Shown in pieces: positions 36,080 to 49,021 of a stretch of DNA of 64,000 bases (the stretch's first letter is position 1; the number at the start of each line of letters is the position of its first letter). This DNA comes from Lathyrus oleraceus (taxonomy: Eukaryota > Streptophyta > Magnoliopsida > Fabales > Fabaceae): NCBI RefSeq assembly GCF_024323335.1, contig NC_066579.1, positions 129,607,854 through 129,671,853 of the forward strand, read 5' to 3'. The position numbers and the translations under genes were made by a program. The notes under the pieces were generated by a model that saw only the letters and a program-made list of their open reading frames with translations, was not told the DNA's origin and ran no database searches.

Positions 36080-37630
36080 TTAACCCCGCAACTGCTTCAA
36101 CTCTCGATCCTCAATCCTCATAGGTGATGTTTCAACAGTCAGGTTATCTCTCACCTGTACATCATCTACTTGGACTACATGCGACGGATCATGAATGTAC
36201 CTCCTCAACTGAGACACATGAAAAACCTCATGCAAATTCGCAAGTGACGGCGGTAAAGCGATACGATAGGCTACCTCTCCTATCCTCTCCAAAATTTGAT
36301 AAGGACCAATAAATCGAGGTGTCAACTTCTTCGACTTCAAAGCTCGACCAACACCAGTTATCGGAGTAACACGGAGAAACACATGATCTCCATCTTGAAA
36401 CTCAAGTGACTTCCTCCTCTTGTCGTGATAACTCTTCTGACGACTCTGAGCAATTCTCATCTTCTCCTGAATCATCTTAATCTTTTCCGTAGTTTGTTGA
36501 ACAATCTCCGGTCCAACCACAGCACTCTCACCGGACTCATACCAACATAAAGGTGTCTGACATCTCCTACCATACAAAGCTTCAAACGGTGCCATACCAA
36601 TGCTCGAATGAAAACTATTGTTGTAGGTAAACTCAATCAAAGGTAAATAACTATCCCAAGCACCTCCCTTTTCCAAAACACAAGCTCTCAAAAGATCCTC
36701 GAATGACTGAATCGTCCTCTCAGTCTGACCATCAGTCTGCGGATGATATGCAGAACTCAATCTCAGCTTAGTTCCCAAAGCCTTCTGCAAACCTTCCCAG
36801 AACTTCGATGTAAATCTAGGATCTCTGTCCGAAACAATACTAGACGGAATACCATGCAAGCTTACAATTTTCTCAATATACAACTCAGCCAATCTCGCTA
36901 ACGGATAATCCATTCTGATCGGAATGAAATGAGCCGATTTCGTCAACCTGTCAACGATCACCCAAATAGCTTCAAAATTCTTACTTGTCCTCGGTAACCC
37001 AGAAACAAAATCCATACTGATACTATCCCACTTCCACTCTGGAATAGCCAACGGTTGCATTAGCCCAGACGGCTTCTGATGCTCAATCTTCGACTTCTGG
37101 CAAGTCAAACAGGAATAAACAAAGCTCGCAATTTCCCTTTTCATTCCCGGCCACCAAAATAACTTTTTCAAATCATGATACATCTTCGTAGCTCCAGGAT
37201 GAATACTCAAGCCACTACGATGTCCTTCCTCCAGAATACTCTTCTTAAGTTCGGTAACATCCGGAATACACACCCGATTACCAAATTTCAAAACACCATT
37301 CTCATCAACTCTGAATTCACCACCTTGGCCTTGATTCACTAAAGTCAACTTATCAACCAAAAGCACATCGGACTTCTGACCCTCTCTGATCTCATCCAGT
37401 ATACCACTTGTTAACTTCAACATTCCCAATTTAACACTATTGTGAGTACTTTCACATATCAAACTCAAATCTCTAAACTGCTCAATTAAATCCAGCTCCT
37501 TAACCATTAACATAGACATATGCAATGATTTCCGACTCAATGCATCAGCCACCACGTTTGCTTTACCCGGATGGTAATTCAAACCAAAGTCATAATCCTT
37601 CAGAAACTCTAACCATCTCCTCTGTCTCAT
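36080..37630 (-). pseudogene. pol: Tekay pol, RNase H end and integrase, copy 1
   Basis: 516 codons from the first ATG after an in-frame TAG; the true protein would run on from the upstream frame. It starts with the end of RNase H (NYHPGKANVVADALSRK), then the zinc-binding HHCC region with CLTCQKSK, then the integrase core with D207, D268 and E304 (35 residues between the last two), the GPF-type block RFIGPYQILERIGEVAYRI and the first half of a chromodomain. Core residues are intact; the frame is cut at both ends by nonsense codons. Confidence 0.92.
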
Positions 37631-37636
37631 ATTCAG

Positions 37637-40345
37637 CTATTTCTGATCAAACAAATACTTTAAACTTTTATGATCACTGAAAACCTCAAATCTTGACCCA
37701 TACAAGTAATGCCTCCATAACTTCAGAACAAATACCACAGCTGCCAACTCTAAATCGTGTGTCGGATAGTTCCTTTCATGAATCCTCAGTTGTCTCGAAG
37801 CATAAGCTATAACCTGCTTATTCTGCATCAACACACCTCCCAAACCCAACAATGAAGCATCACAGTAAACTTCAAATGATTCCGACGGACTCGGTAATAT
37901 CAGAATAGGAGCAGTAGTCAACCTTCTCTTTAACTCTTGGAAACCTTCTTCACATTTTGAGTCCCAAACAAATGCTTGTCCCTTTCTAGTCAACATCGTC
38001 AACGGTAACGCCAACTTAGAAAATCCCTCAATGAACTTCCTATAATAACCTGCAAGTCCAAGAAAACTTCGAATCTCAGTAACAGACTTCGGAGCTTCCC
38101 ACTTAGATACCGCTTCTATCTTAGAAGGATCAACAGCAACACCACCTCTTGAAATCACATGACCAAGAAAACTAACCTCTTCTAACCAAAATTCACACTT
38201 TGACAGTTTAGCAAATAACTTCTTTTCTCGTAGAACTCCTAAAACCACTCTCAAATGCTCAACATGCTCTTCTTCAGATTTCGAATACACCAAAATGTCA
38301 TCAATAAACACCACAACAAACTGGTCTAGGTACGGATGGAAAATCCTATTCATATACTCCATAAATACTCCAGGCGCATTAGTCACACCAAAAGGCATTA
38401 CAGAATACTCATAATGTCCATACCTTGTTCTGAAAGCAGTCTTCTGAATATCCTCAGTTTTCACACGTATCTGATGATACCCAGATCTCAAATCTATTTT
38501 GCTGAACACACTAGCACCAACCAATTGATCCATCAAATCATCAATCCTCGGCAAAGGATACCGATTCTTGATCGTCACTTTATTCAGTTGTCTGTAATCC
38601 ACACACAACCTCATAGTACCTTCTTTCTTCTTAACCAATAACACTGGTACACCCCACGGTGACACACTCGGACGAATAAATTTCTTATCCAACAGATCTT
38701 CCAACTGACTCTTCAATTCAGTTAACTCAACAGCAGACATACGGTACGGAGCCATCGATATCGGTCTAGTACCAGGTACCAAATCAATCGAGAACTCAAC
38801 TTCACGCTCTGGCGGCAATTCATTCACTTCTTCAGGAAACACATCAGGAAAATCACACACCACTGCTAGATCGCCAATCACCAGTTTATCTTTAGCCTCT
38901 AAAGTCGCTAACAGCATAAACAACTCTGCCCCATCTGCTACTTCCTCATTCACCTGCCTTGCTGATAGAAACAAACTCTTTCCTTCTTCAATCTCAGGAA
39001 AGATCACAGTCTTATCAAAACAGTTGATAGAAACTCGGTTAAACACCAACCAGTTCATACCCAAGATAACATCAATCTGCACTAATGGAAGACACACAAG
39101 GTCCATCCCAAAGTCTCTACCAAAAATACTCAAAGGACAATGCAAACAGACTGAAGTAGTAGTCACTGAACCCTTCGCAGGAGTATCAATTACCATACTT
39201 CCATGCATCTCAGATATCTCTAACTTAAGTTTCACAGCACAATCCAAAGATATAAAGGAATGAGTAGCACCGGTGTCAATAATAGCTACAAGAGGAAAGC
39301 CATTAATATAACACGTACCTCGGATCAGACGATCATCTGCAGAAGTCTTAGAACCCGATAAAGCAAAGACCTTGCCTCCCGACTGATTCTCTCTCTTCGG
39401 CTTAGGACACTGTGGGCTGATATGACCCACCTCTCCACAGTTGAAACAAGTCACAGTCTTCAACCGGCAATCTGCAGCCAAATGACCACCTTTTCCACAT
39501 TTGAAACACTTTTTCTCATTACTGGTACACTCATGGATACGATGTCCAGCCTGACCACATCTGTAACACTTAGCAGGGGCACTAGAGTCTCCCCCACTAG
39601 GCCTCTTCATCCCACTCTGCCTCTGGAAACCTTTGCCAGCTGCATACGGTTTTCCATGATCATTCTGGTTCTTGCCTTTCCTATCAACCCTTTGCTGATA
39701 GCTCTCTGCTCTGGCTTTGGAATCCTGTTCAAAAATCCTGCAACAGTCAACCAAGTCAGAAAACACTCTGATCCGCTGATATCCAATAGCCTGTTTGATC
39801 TCGGGACGCAGCCCGTTCTCAAACTTCACACACTTTGAAAATTCTCCAGCAGCCTCATTATAGGGAGTATAATACTTTGACAGCTCTGTGAACTTAGCAG
39901 CATACTCAGTAACAGACTTGTTACCCTGCTTCAATTCCAAGAACTCTATCTCTTTCTTTCCTCTAACATCCTCTGGAAAATACTTCCTCAGGAATCTCTC
40001 TCTGAACACAGCCCAAGTGATCTCAGCATTCCCAGCAGTTTCCAATTCAGTGCGGGTAGCAACCCACCAATCATCAGCTTCCTCTGACAGCATATGCGTA
40101 CCGAACCTGACCTTCTGGTTATCGGCACACTCAGTCACTCGGAAGATTCTCTCGATCTCCTTCAACCACTTCTGAGCACCATCTGGATCGTATGCTCCCT
40201 TGAACATTGGAGGATTGTTCTTCTGGAACTCACTCAGTTGACGAGCAGCTCCCATTCCCACAACATTCGGATTCCCTCCAAGTACTCCAGCTAGCATACC
40301 CAGAGCCTCAGCAATCGCAGCATCATCTCTACCTCTTCCAGCCAT
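37637..40345 (-). pseudogene. gag-pol: Tekay gag-protease-RT-RNase H, copy 1
   Basis: 902 codons from ATG at 40345, which is 109 bp inside the primer site. Capsid domain about residues 40-230; three CCHC knuckles at C260-C273, C280-C293 and C300-C313; aspartic protease DTGATHSF with Asp357; RT with LCVDYRQLN and FIDD (Asp682-Asp683); RNase H begins at YCDAS near 845. It ends at a TAG (37637-37639) inside RNase H, where related elements have a Glu codon, and the frame is open again directly after it. Without readthrough no integrase is made. Confidence 0.93.
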
Positions 40346-40453
40346 CTAAATTCTGAAACCCAACAAGCTAAAACAATAAGTACTGATAGGGTTACACAAC
40401 ACCTATCCCGTACAGGGGAAACAAAATAATTATGACTCGACTCGACCGACTAT

Positions 40454-40465
40454 GCTCTGATACCA
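40454..40465 (-). promoter_or_regulatory. Tekay primer binding site (tRNA-iMet), copy 1
   Basis: The minus strand reads TGGTATCAGAGC four bases after the end of LTR 2. The second copy is at 46994-47005 next to LTR 3. Confidence 0.95.
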
Positions 40466-40469
40466 CTAA

Positions 40470-42472
40470 TGTAACACCCTTCTAAAATACCCCAAATGTT
40501 TAATTAAAATAATAAAAATATCAATCAGAGTAATTATGCCCCGAAGGGTGTCACACAACATATTCACACCATGTTCCAAAATATCCTGTCATGCTCATTT
40601 ATTTAATCAAATAAAACAATTGCATAATTCGCAGCGGAATAAAATCCAATATCAATACAAAACATGCAACACAATACATGTAAGCTTATTCAACAATCAT
40701 CAATGAAAACAAGTAGAACATCCCGTCCCGATGTTACATCTATCAGAGCATGACCCACTAAGGAACTACTTCTAAACTCCAAGTACTAGCTCCTACTCAA
40801 TCACTGCTCGTTACCTGAAAAACAGTTGTAAGGGTGAGTTCCTCAATCGATATAATAAGTATTATAAAATATCATGTTATGTTAAGTGATTCAACACACT
40901 TCATCACCCTAATCAAAACACCCGTTCAGGAACAGCATATCAATTCCAACATCATACTTAATAACAACACAACAATGCCAACACAAACACACGTGTAATA
41001 TTGGAATACATCCATTCATATTACACGCCATACATATATTATGCAATGAGACTCCATGCATGCGGTACCGACTATTTTGTGAACATATAGTTCAACCTCA
41101 CCGTCCAAATCCAGGCACGGCTACCAAGCTCACTAGTCCCACTCATTTGAGACATAGTGACTCACTCACTAATTCCTCACCATGGGAATTAGCTACTACC
41201 CCAAATGGGCCATGCTATGCACGCTAATCACCTAGCATGCAACATCAATAACAACCAAAATGATTTACTCACTAATTCCTCACCATGGGAATTAGCTACC
41301 ACCTTAAAGGCCACAATATGCATGCTAATCACCTAGCAATGCAACATCAACAACAATTCAAGAATAGACACATGCTCACACTCTAAGCCATAAAATAGTC
41401 TATTCACAATTGCATACATTCACCTCATCATGTATACCATCACATATCATCAACAAAAGCATATCATATCATGCCACATAATCAATCATAGTATTAGCAC
41501 CCTCTACTAATACATATACTATTCAAAATAACGGGAAATGATCCCTACAACATCATACCTCAGCTAAGTACATCACTCAGCCTAAACAACCAAAAACTGC
41601 ACAACAACAGTTCAGAAAAACCACAAGTCTGCCCATACGCGTACTGCCTATGCCCATACGCGTACTGCCCAAACCTGACCAAGTCCATACGCGTAATGCT
41701 CACTCTCATACGCGTATGCTACGCGTACCACATCTTCATACGCGTACCAACAGAGACAATTTCACGTTCAAAACATCATCTTTTCACTCATACGCGTACT
41801 GCCTAGTGCCATACGCGTACCATGCCATCTCATACGCGTATTGCCTAGTGCCATACGCGTATGACCAGAAACCAGAATTTCCAGATCTGCAATGGCTTTC
41901 TCTGCTACGAGATCTATCCAATTCAACCTTCCACAGTCCAAATTTACACACAATTCATTCATATCATCTAACACGAATCATACACTTTCGATTTCACAAA
42001 TTGCTAACCTTTCTACCTCTAATTCCTACGAATTTCTCATCAATCATCACTCAAATTCGTTCATCAATAATTCACAAGTTCATCACATATATCATTCAAT
42101 CAGAGGCAATTTCAATGGTTTCTCACTACCCATCACATATTATCCCATAATACCCATTAAGCGATGATAAACCCCCCTTACCTTAGTTAATCCGGCAATT
42201 CCGTTAGCTTCAAGCTTTTCCTCTTCCCTTGCTCTGTCTCTTTGCCCTTCTCTCTTTCAGCCGTTTCTCTGTTCCTTTTCACGTGAAAACCCTTTTTCCA
42301 AAAATTGGGACTTTTTATTATTCTAACTTATATACTCCAATAATAAAACCCAATAATATTATCCCAATAATAATATTAATAATCCAATAATATTAATCCA
42401 ATTATTTAATTAAATTAATAATATACTATTAACTCAATTTAAATAATTATTTCATTTTATTGGGGTGTTACA
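40470..42472 (-). repeat. Tekay LTR 2 (shared middle LTR)
   Basis: 2003 bp. It acts as the 5' LTR of internal copy 1 and the 3' LTR of copy 2. At the two sites in its first 450 bp where LTR 1 and LTR 3 differ it matches LTR 3 (ATAATTCGC near 40625, extra A near 40916). At five sites from about 41138 to 41703 it matches LTR 1. It has one private T deletion near 42248, next to a site where it again matches LTR 3. Confidence 0.93.
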
Positions 42473-42485
42473 ACTCTCCCCCACT
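42473..42485 (-). promoter_or_regulatory. Tekay polypurine tract, internal copy 2
   Basis: Identical to the tract at 35933-35945 and placed directly against LTR 2. Confidence 0.9.
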
Positions 42486-42514
42486 AAAAGAGTTTTCGTC
42501 CTCGAAAACATACC

Positions 42515-42619
42515 TCAAGCGAACAACTCAGGATAAGACTCCTTCATCTGACTCTCAAGTTCCCAAGTCACATTGCCACCTGCTGGTCCTCCCCAAGCTA
42601 CCTTCACCAAGGCAATCTC
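42515..42619 (-). pseudogene. pol: Tekay chromodomain tail beyond stop, copy 2
   Basis: Same 35 codons and the same upstream TAA as in copy 1, so the nonsense change predates the duplication. Confidence 0.85.
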
Positions 42620-44170
42620 TTAACCCCGCAACTGCTTCAACTCTCGATCCTCAATCCTCATAGGTGATGTTTCAACAGTCAGGTTATCTCTCACCTGTAC
42701 ATCATCTACTTGGACTACATGCGACGGATCATGAATGTACCTCCTCAACTGAGACACATGAAAAACCTCATGCAAATTCGCAAGTGACGGCGGTAAAGCG
42801 ATACGATAGGCTACCTCTCCTATCCTCTCCAAAATTTGATAAGGACCAATAAATCGAGGTGTCAACTTCTTCGACTTCAAAGCTCGACCAACACCAGTTA
42901 TCGGAGTAACACGGAGAAACACATGATCTCCATCTTGAAACTCAAGTGACTTCCTCCTCTTGTCGTGATAACTCTTCTGACGACTCTGAGCAATTCTCAT
43001 CTTCTCCTGAATCATCTTAATCTTTTCCGTAGTTTGTTGAACAATCTCCGGTCCAACCACAGCACTCTCACCGGACTCATACCAACATAAAGGTGTCTGA
43101 CATCTCCTACCATACAAAGCTTCAAACGGTGCCATACCAATGCTCGAATGAAAACTATTGTTGTAGGTAAACTCAATCAAAGGTAAATAACTATCCCAAG
43201 CACCTCCCTTTTCCAAAACACAAGCTCTCAAAAGATCCTCGAATGACTGAATCGTCCTCTCAGTCTGACCATCAGTCTGCGGATGATATGCAGAACTCAA
43301 TCTCAGCTTAGTTCCCAAAGCCTTCTGCAAACCTTCCCAGAACTTCGATGTAAATCTAGGATCTCTGTCCGAAACAATACTAGACGGAATACCATGCAAG
43401 CTTACAATTTTCTCAATATACAACTCAGCCAATCTCGCTAACGGATAATCCATTCTGATCGGAATGAAATGAGCCGATTTCGTCAACCTGTCAACGATCA
43501 CCCAAATAGCTTCAAAATTCTTACTTGTCCTCGGTAACCCAGAAACAAAATCCATACTGATACTATCCCACTTCCACTCTGGAATAGCCAACGGTTGCAT
43601 TAGCCCAGACGGCTTCTGATGCTCAATCTTCGACTTCTGGCAAGTCAAACAGGAATAAACAAAGCTCGCAATTTCCCTTTTCATTCCCGGCCACCAAAAT
43701 AACTTTTTCAAATCATGATACATCTTCGTAGCTCCAGGATGAATACTCAAGCCACTACGATGTCCTTCCTCCAGAATACTCTTCTTAAGTTCGGTAACAT
43801 CCGGAATACACACCCGATTACCAAATTTCAAAACACCATTCTCATTAACTCTGAATTCACCACCTTGGCCTTGATTCACTAAAGTCAACTTATCAACCAA
43901 AAGCACATCGGACTTCTGACCCTCTCTGATCTCATCCAGTATACCACTTGTTAACTTCAACATTCCCAATTTAACACTATTGTGAGTACTTTCACATATC
44001 AAACTCAAATCTCTAAACTGCTCAATTAAATCCAGCTCCTTAACCATTAACATAGACATATGCAATGATTTCCGACTCAATGCATCAGCCACCACGTTTG
44101 CTTTACCCGGATGGTAATTCAAACCAAAGTCATAATCCTTCAGAAACTCTAACCATCTCCTCTGTCTCAT
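42620..44170 (-). pseudogene. pol: Tekay pol, RNase H end and integrase, copy 2
   Basis: 516 codons, differing from copy 1 at one residue that I found (Asn for Asp near residue 109, from the base change at 43846 against 37306). The HHCC region, DDE core residues and truncated chromodomain are as in copy 1, including both flanking nonsense codons. Confidence 0.92.
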
Positions 44171-44176
44171 ATTCAG

Positions 44177-46885
44177 CTATTTCTGATCAAACAAATACTT
44201 TAAACTTTTATGATCACTGAAAACCTCAAATCTTGACCCATACAAGTAATGCCTCCATAACTTCAGAACAAATACCACAGCTGCCAACTCTAAATCGTGT
44301 GTCGGATAGTTCCTTTCATGAATCCTCAGTTGTCTCGAAGCATAAGCTATAACCTGCTTATTCTGCATCAACACACCTCCCAAACCCAACAATGAAGCAT
44401 CACAGTAAACTTCAAATGATTCCGACGGACTCGGTAATATCAGAATAGGAGCAGTAGTCAACCTTCTCTTTAACTCTTGGAAACCTTCTTCACATTTTGA
44501 GTCCCAAACAAATGCTTGTCCCTTTCTAGTCAACATCGTCAACGGTAACGCCAACTTAGAAAATCCCTCAATGAACTTCCTATAATAACCTGCAAGTCCA
44601 AGAAAACTTCGAATCTCAGTAACAGACTTCGGAGCTTCCCACTTAGATACCGCTTCTATCTTAGAAGGATCAACAGCAACACCACCTCTTGAAATCACAT
44701 GACCAAGAAAACTAACCTCTTCTAACCAAAATTCACACTTTGACAGTTTAGCAAATAACTTCTTTTCTCGTAGAACTCCTAAAACCACTCTCAAATGCTC
44801 AACATGCTCTTCTTCAGATTTCGAATACACCAAAATGTCATCAATAAACACCACAACAAACTGGTCTAGGTACGGATGGAAAATCCTATTCATATACTCC
44901 ATAAATACTCCAGGCGCATTAGTCACACCAAAAGGCATTACAGAATACTCATAATGTCCATACCTTGTTCTGAAAGCAGTCTTCTGAATATCCTCAGTTT
45001 TCACACGTATCTGATGATACCCAGATCTCAAATCTATTTTGCTGAACACACTAGCACCAACCAATTGATCCATCAAATCATCAATCCTCGGCAAAGGATA
45101 CCGATTCTTGATCGTCACTTTATTCAGTTGTCTGTAATCCACACACAACCTCATAGTACCTTCTTTCTTCTTAACCAATAACACTGGTACACCCCACGGT
45201 GACACACTCGGACGAATAAATTTCTTATCCAACAGATCTTCCAACTGACTCTTCAATTCAGTTAACTCAACAGCAGACATACGGTACGGAGCCATCGATA
45301 TCGGTCTAGTACCAGGTACCAAATCAATCGAGAACTCAACTTCACGCTCTGGCGGCAATTCATTCACTTCTTCAGGAAACACATCAGGAAAATCACACAC
45401 CACTGCTAGATCGCCAATCACCAGTTTATCTTTAGCCTCTAAAGTCGCTAACAGCATAAACAACTCTGCCCCATCTGCTACTTCCTCATTCACCTGCCTT
45501 GCTGATAGAAACAAACTCTTTCCTTCTTCAATCTCAGGAAAGATCACAGTCTTATCAAAACAGTTGATAGAAACTCGGTTAAACACCAACCAGTTCATAC
45601 CCAAGATAACATCAATCTGCACTAATGGAAGACACACAAGGTCCATCCCAAAGTCTCTACCAAAAATACTCAAAGGACAATGCAAACAGACTGAAGTAGT
45701 AGTCACTGAACCCTTCGCAGGAGTATCAATTACCATACTTCCATGCATCTCAGATATCTCTAACTTAAGTTTCACAGCACAATCCAAAGATATAAAGGAA
45801 TGAGTAGCACCGGTGTCAATAATAGCTACAAGAGGAAAGCCATTAATATAACACGTACCTCGGATCAGACGATCATCTGCAGAAGTCTCAGAACCCGATA
45901 AAGCAAAGACCTTGCCTCCCGACTGATTCTCTCTCTTCGGCTTAGGACACTGTGGGCTGATATGACCCACCTCTCCACAGTTGAAACAAGTCACAGTCTT
46001 CAACCGGCAATCTGCAGCCAAATGACCACCTTTTCCACATTTGAAACACTTTTTCTCATTACTGGTACACTCATGGATACGATGTCCAGCCTGACCACAT
46101 CTGTAACACTTAGCAGGGGCACTAGAGTCTCCCCCACTAGGCCTCTTCATCCCACTCTGCCTCTGGAAACCTTTGCCAGCTGCATACGGTTTTCCACGAT
46201 CATTCTGGTTCTTGCCTTTCCTATCAACCCTTTGCTGATAGCTCTCTGCTCTGGCTTTGGAATCCTGTTCAAAAATCCTGCAACAGTCAACCAAGTCAGA
46301 AAACACTCTGATCCGCTGATATCCAATAGCCTGTTTGATCTCGGGACGCAGCCCGTTCTCAAACTTCACACACTTTGAAAATTCTCCAGCAGCCTCATTA
46401 TAGGGAGTATAATACTTTGACAGCTCTGTGAACTTAGCAGCATACTCAGTAACAGACTTGTTACCCTGCTTCAATTCCAAGAACTCTATCTCTTTCTTTC
46501 CTCTAACATCCTCTGGAAAATACTTCCTCAGGAATCTCTCTCTGAACACAGCCCAAGTGATCTCAGCATTCCCAGCAGTTTCCAATTCAGTGCGGGTAGC
46601 AACCCACCAATCATCAGCTTCCTCTGACAGCATATGCGTACCGAACCTGACCTTCTGGTTATCGGCACACTCAGTCACTCGGAAGATTCTCTCGATCTCC
46701 TTCAACCACTTCTGAGCACCATCTGGATCGTATGCTCCCTTGAACATTGGAGGATTGTTCTTCTGGAACTCACTCAGTTGACGAGCAGCTCCCATTCCCA
46801 CAACATTCGGATTCCCTCCAAGTACTCCAGCTAGCATACCCAGAGCCTCAGCAATCGCAGCATCATCTCTACCTCTTCCAGCCAT
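44177..46885 (-). pseudogene. gag-pol: Tekay gag-protease-RT-RNase H, copy 2
   Basis: 902 codons with the same domains and the same terminal TAG as copy 1. Two residues differ: Arg for His in the basic linker before the zinc knuckles (46198 against 39658) and Glu for Lys after them (45889 against 39349). Protease, RT and zinc-binding residues are unchanged. Confidence 0.93.
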
Positions 46886-46993
46886 CTAAATTCTGAAACC
46901 CAACAAGCTAAAACAATAAGTACTGATAGGGTTACACAACACCTATCCCGTACAGGGGAAACAAAATAATTATGACTCGACTCGACCGACTAT

Positions 46994-47005
46994 GCTCTGA
47001 TACCA
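46994..47005 (-). promoter_or_regulatory. Tekay primer binding site (tRNA-iMet), copy 2
   Basis: TGGTATCAGAGC on the minus strand, four bases inside LTR 3, as expected for the true 5' end of the array. Confidence 0.95.
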
Positions 47006-47009
47006 CTAA

Positions 47010-49016
47010 TGTAACACCCTTCTAAAATACCCCAAATGTTTAATTAAAATAATAAAAATATCAATCAGAGTAATTATGCCCCGAAGGGTGTCACACAACA
47101 TATTCACACCATGTTCCAAAATATCCTGTCATGCTCATTTATTTAATCAAATAAAACAATTGCATAATTCGCAGCGGAATAAAATCCAATATCAATACAA
47201 AACATGCAACACAATACATGTAAGCTTATTCAACAATCATCAATGAAAACAAGTAGAACATCCCGTCCCGATGTTACATCTATCAGAGCATGACCCACTA
47301 AGGAACTACTTCTAAACTCCAAGTACTAGCTCCTACTCAATCACTGCTCGTTACCTGAAAAACAGTTGTAAGGGTGAGTTCCTCAATCGATATAATAAGT
47401 ATTATAAAATATCATGTTATGTTAAGTGATTCAACACACTTCATCACCCTAATCAAAACACCCGTTCAGGAACAGCATATCAATTCCAACATCATACTTA
47501 ATAACAACACAACAATGCCAACACAAACACACGTGTAATATTGGAATACATCCATTCATATTACACGCCATACATATATTATGCAATGAGACTCCATGCA
47601 TGCGGTACCGACTATTTTGTGAACATATAGTTCAACCTCACCGTCCAAATCCAGGCACGGCTACCAAGCTCACTAGTCTCACTCATTTGAGACATAGTGA
47701 CTCACTCACTAATTCCTCACCATGGGAATTAGCTACCACCCCAAATGGGCCATGCTATGCACGCTAATCACCTAGCATGCAACATCAACAACAACAACCA
47801 AAATGATTTACTCACTAATTCCTCACCATGGGAATTAGCTACCACCTTAAAGGCCACAATATGCATGCTAATCACCTAGCAATGCAACATCAACAACAAT
47901 TCAAGAATAGACACATGCTCACACTCTAAGCCATAAAATAGTCTATTCACAATTGCATACATTCACCTCATCATGTATACCATCACATATCATCAACAAA
48001 AGCATATCATATCATGCCACATAATCAATCATAGTATTAGCACCCTCTACTAATACCTATACTATTCAAAATAACGGGAAATGATCCCTACAACATCATA
48101 CCTCAGCTAAGTACATCACTCAGCCTAAACAACCAAAAACTGCACAACAACAGTTCAGAAAAACCACAAGTCTGCCCATACGCGTACTGCCTATGCCCAT
48201 ACGCGTACTGCCCAAACCTGACCAAGTCCATACGCGTAATGCCCACTCTCATACGCGTATGCTACGCGTACCACATCTTCATACGCGTACCAACAGAGAC
48301 AATTTCACGTTCAAAACATCATCTTTTCACTCATACGCGTACTGCCTAGTGCCATACGCGTACCATGCCATCTCATACGCGTATTGCCTAGTGCCATACG
48401 CGTATGACCAGAAACCAGAATTTCCAGATCTGCAATGGCTTTCTCTGCTACGAGATCTATCCAATTCAACCTTCCACAGTCCAAATTTACACACAATTCA
48501 TTCATATCATCTAACACGAATCATACACTTTCGATTTCACAAATTGCTAACCTTTCTACCTCTAATTCCTACGAATTTCTCATCAATCATCACTCAAATT
48601 CGTTCATCAATAATTCACAAGTTCATCACATATATCATTCAATCAGAGGCAATTTCAATGGTTTCTCACTACCCATCACATATTATCCCATAATACCCAT
48701 TAAGCGATGATAAACCCCCCTTACCTTAGTTAATCCGGCAATTCCGTTAGCTTCAAGCTTTTCCTCTTCCCTTGCTCTGTCTCTTTGCCCTTTCTCTCTT
48801 TCAGCCGTTTCTCTGTTCCTTTTCACGTGAAAACCCTTTTTCCAAAAATTGGGACTTTTTATTATTCTAACTTATATACTCCAATAATAAAACCCAATAA
48901 TATTATCCCAATAATAATATTAATAATCCAATAATATTAATCCAATTATTTAATTAAATTAATAATATACTATTAACTCAATTTAAATAATTATTTCATT
49001 TTATTGGGGTGTTACA
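47010..49016 (-). repeat. Tekay LTR 3 (outer, true 5' LTR)
   Basis: 2007 bp; the extra length comes mainly from an additional ACA-type triplet near 47790. The TATA box GTATATAAG is on the minus strand at 48872-48880, about 140 bp from the 5' end, with CACGTG near 48826 downstream. ACTAAG|GTAAGG near 48720 is a strong splice-donor context in the leader. Confidence 0.93.
48872..48880 (-). promoter_or_regulatory. Tekay 5' LTR TATA box
   Basis: GTATATAAG on the minus strand. The corresponding sites in LTR 1 and LTR 2 are unchanged, so each LTR could start transcription leftwards. Confidence 0.7.
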
Positions 49017-49021
49017 CTTGG

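Larger units (their letters stand above)
33930..49016 (-). mobile_element. Tandem double Tekay-lineage chromovirus: LTR-int-LTR-int-LTR
   Basis: 15,087 bp with outer termini TGTAACACCC and GGGTGTTACA and target duplication CTTGG at 33925-33929 and 49017-49021. Three LTRs (2003, 2003 and 2007 bp) enclose two internal regions of 4537 bp each. The middle LTR is flanked by internal sequence on both sides and has no target duplication of its own. Three CCHC knuckles, tRNA-iMet primer site, a fused gag-pol frame and a C-terminal chromodomain place it in the Tekay (Del) lineage. Each internal region has the same two nonsense codons. Confidence 0.95.

Noticed and set aside
38336..40294. Plus-strand frames of 66-138 residues across the Tekay gag-pol (repeated at 44876-46834)
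   Set aside because: They are antisense shadows of the gag-pol frame, lack domains and recur only because the element is duplicated.
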